Shown: piece after piece, positions 59,185-62,100 of the stretch
Layout of the letters: each line of letters opens with the position of its first letter
How positions within the stretch are numbered: position 1 is the stretch's first letter
Source of the DNA: Fistularia commersonii
Taxonomy: Eukaryota > Chordata > Actinopteri > Syngnathiformes > Fistulariidae
DNA: 64,000 nucleotides
Reading direction: 5' to 3'
Assembly (NCBI GenBank): GCA_037954325.1
Contig: JBBMNZ010000026.1
Location: 2,764,501 to 2,828,500 of the forward strand
Notes under the pieces: generated by a model
Database searches by the model: none
Seen by the model: only the letters and a program-made list of their open reading frames with translations
What the model was told of the DNA's origin: nothing
Translations under genes and position numbers: made by a program

Positions 59185-62100
59185 TTGCTCTCGCTCTGCA
59201 CACTCAGTGTTTTGGTCGTGAAAGGAGCTGAACATGTGTTGAAAGGCAGTTTTTCCCCGACGCCAGCGTATTCTGGACGTGTTATTTCAAGGTGCACGAA
59301 TGTCTCGCCGGCGTTTCTCTGCGTGAGGCCGCAGAGCGTCTTCGCGACCCGTCGGGCTGATCTTCTTACCGCCGGGATTCAGGTGTTAGCGCTCCCGCCT
59401 CTCGCAGCAAGAAGGTCCCCCGGGTCGGATTCCGTCTTGTCTCCGAGTTCTTCCTTTTGGGTTTGAATCTTAAGCAGATTGGCTTTGAACACTGCGGCTT
59501 AAATAAAGATGCGGCTAATTTATGGTTTGTTTGGGCTAACAAGCTTCACGCCGCCAAAACATTTAGCCTCGTCGCATCGGACCGATGAAATGGCCGTGAA
59601 ATTCGGAGGCCGTTCAATTCCAACGCAGAAGAAGACGATTTTAACTGTTTTAGTGCGCAGGAGGAAGACCAAGATAGGGATCAGCTGGAGTAGGACAAAG
59701 CGGCAATAGAAGATGGATGGATGGATGGATGGATGGATGGATGGATGGATGGATGGATGGATGGATGGATGGATGGATGGATGGATGGATGGACTTTTCC
59801 TTGTCATATTTATGATTCTTTTGTTTTTTTAATCAGCCGTGTTACACTGTTTGGAAAAAAAATCATTTCCAGTACATATTTCAGAATGTTACTGGCATAT
59901 ACATAAGATAAGATAAATGATTATTATTATTATTGATCTTTATTTTGTCACAGCAGCGTAACAGATTATAATAAATCGTCTAATAAATATCAATTTCAAT
60001 ATAAATATAAATATAAATATAAATAGAGAGACAATTAGGAGACAATTCGATTTATTTTCAATGTAATTAGAAGTTAAAAAAAACTTCTGTGTATATATGG
60101 ACATGTGGCTAACAGACAAGTGCAGCCTATATCCAGGACTGTCTCAGAAAATTAGAATATTGTGATAAAGTTCTTTATCTTCTGTAATGCAATTAAAAAA
60201 AAAATCAAATTTTTGTCATATTCTAATATTTTGAGATAGGATTTTTGAGCTATTTAAGATGTAAGCCATAATCAGCAATATTAAAATAATAAAAGGCTTG
60301 CAATTTTTCAGTTGATTTGTAATGAATCCAGAATGTATGACTTTTTTTTTTTCATTGCATTAAAGATAAATAACTTTATCACGATATTCAAATTTTCTGA
60401 GACAGTCCTGTATGTACACATATGTATATTTTGTTATTCTTACCCAGTGCGGCTTATATACAGGCGCGCCCAATAGTCCAGAAATTACAGTATTCATTTT
60501 CTATTTTCATATATAAGTATGTGGAGGAAGGGTTGGTGTTTCCGCCTCACAGCAAGAAGGTTCCTGTATGGAGCCTCCATGTTCTCCCCCGTGTCTACAT
60601 GAGGTTCCTCGGGGTTCTCCGGGTTCCACACTAAAACACACAGGAGGTTCAGTGGAAATGCAAAATCGCCCAAACGGATGGATTAGAGGGTGAATGGGTG
60701 AATGTTTGCCGATGGATCGGCTCCAGCATCCCCGAATGCGGGATAAGCGGAACAGTCGTGGTTAGTTTTCATATTTTTGCATTTCCTTCTTACCTTCAAT
60801 GCGTCTCCGCGAGTGTCGCTGAACGACCCGTTCTGCCCGAATATACCTTTTCCGTCACGAACAGCGATGAGTTTTTCCAACCGCCTCAATCCCGTGTCCT
60901 TCTTTGACCCCCGGCAGGCTGCGGTGGTGGTGGTGTTCAACTTCGCCATGGTGCTGCTCATCTTCCCCGCCATCCTCAGCATGGACCTCTACCGCAGAGA
61001 GGACCGACGCTTCGACATCTTCTGCTGCTTTTACAGGTGCGCCAAAAGAGAGGAGAGACCGTTTGGTTTCAGACCGTTGCTCTCCTGCCGCCCAAACATC
61101 GACTCCCGGTGAACCATCCCGTAAAACGCGCTCATCTCTTAAACGTCGTCGCCGTATCCCCGCCTGCCCATCGGCCAAAACGTAATCAGCGTCTGGGTCG
61201 CCTCGCCTCGCTCCTCGCCGGCCGTCTGGCTCCCGGCCTGTGTGTTTGTGCGTGGCGGTCTTTATTAAACGCCTCTCGCCTGCCTGCCGGTCCGGGCACG
61301 CTCCTTGGCGCGGCGGGCGTGCAGATGTGCACACTCGCTATTAAATTTCCTCCTCGGTGTGTTTTTCGCCGTTGGCAAGGAGAATATTTGGGAAAAACAC
61401 GGGCGCTGATATTGGATCCGTCGCAGTGGATCTATGGAATTCACGCGCCTCTAAGGGCTATCATTTGCGATGACATTAATTAAATTCATATTTACCGCTC
61501 CATCCCGCGGGCCAGGTTTGCATATTCTAAACATATTGACTCTTCTTGTTGTTTTCCAGCCCGTGCGCGAACCGCGTGATCCAGATCGAACCCCAGGCGT
61601 ATCTGGAAGGCGCGGAGAGGAGCCGCTACAGCCCGCCGCCGTCTTACCGCACAGCCCCGCCGTCCTATCACACGCCGCCGCCGAGCTACAGCAGCCCCCC
61701 GCCTTCCTACAGCAGCCACGGCTTCGCGCAGCAGACGCAGATCACCATGCAGTCCACGGTGCAGCTGAGGACGGAGTACGACCCGCGCACCCAGGCGTTC
61801 TACACCACCGCCGAGCCCCGCTCGCAGATCTCCGTGCAGCCCATCAACCCGGCTCCTCACAGGAACGCCCACGCCGCCGACTACTACCCCGGGAACGCCG
61901 GCGCGGGTCGAAGCGGCAACCTCAACAACAACAGCGGCGGCGCCCCGAGACGCGCCGCCACGTCCGCCTTCGCCCATCATCCCCCGCCTCCCGCTTCAGC
62001 CGCTTCCGTTTCTCAGGGCGACGGCGCTTCGGCGAGCGTCCAGAGCCCGGAGAACAACAGCTCCACGCGGGACCTGCTGTCCCAGTTCGGGGACGCTTCG

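Larger units (their letters stand above)
59483..60491 (+). mobile_element. pogo-type MITE/remnant with several later insertions
   Basis: Left part (GCGGCTAATTTATGG, CCAAAACATTTAGCCTCGTC, GCGCAGGAGGAAGACCAAGA) and right end (TGCGGCTTATATACAGGCGC, CAATAGTCCAGAAATTACAG) of one element are separated by (ATGG)n, a retroposon tail (59890-60060) and a palindromic MITE (60132-60412). Confidence 0.7.
56600..60917 (+). other. ptch1: ptch1 intron 12
   Basis: 4,318 bp. TG/CA tracts at 56609-56651, 56822-56850, 57446-57471, 57895-57914, 58036-58082, 58570-58618, 58949-59004 and 59149-59182; 40-bp units at 57195-57310; the nested pogo-type MITE and a SINE at the right. 57400-57890 and 59190-59480 are unassigned. 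Confidence 0.95.
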
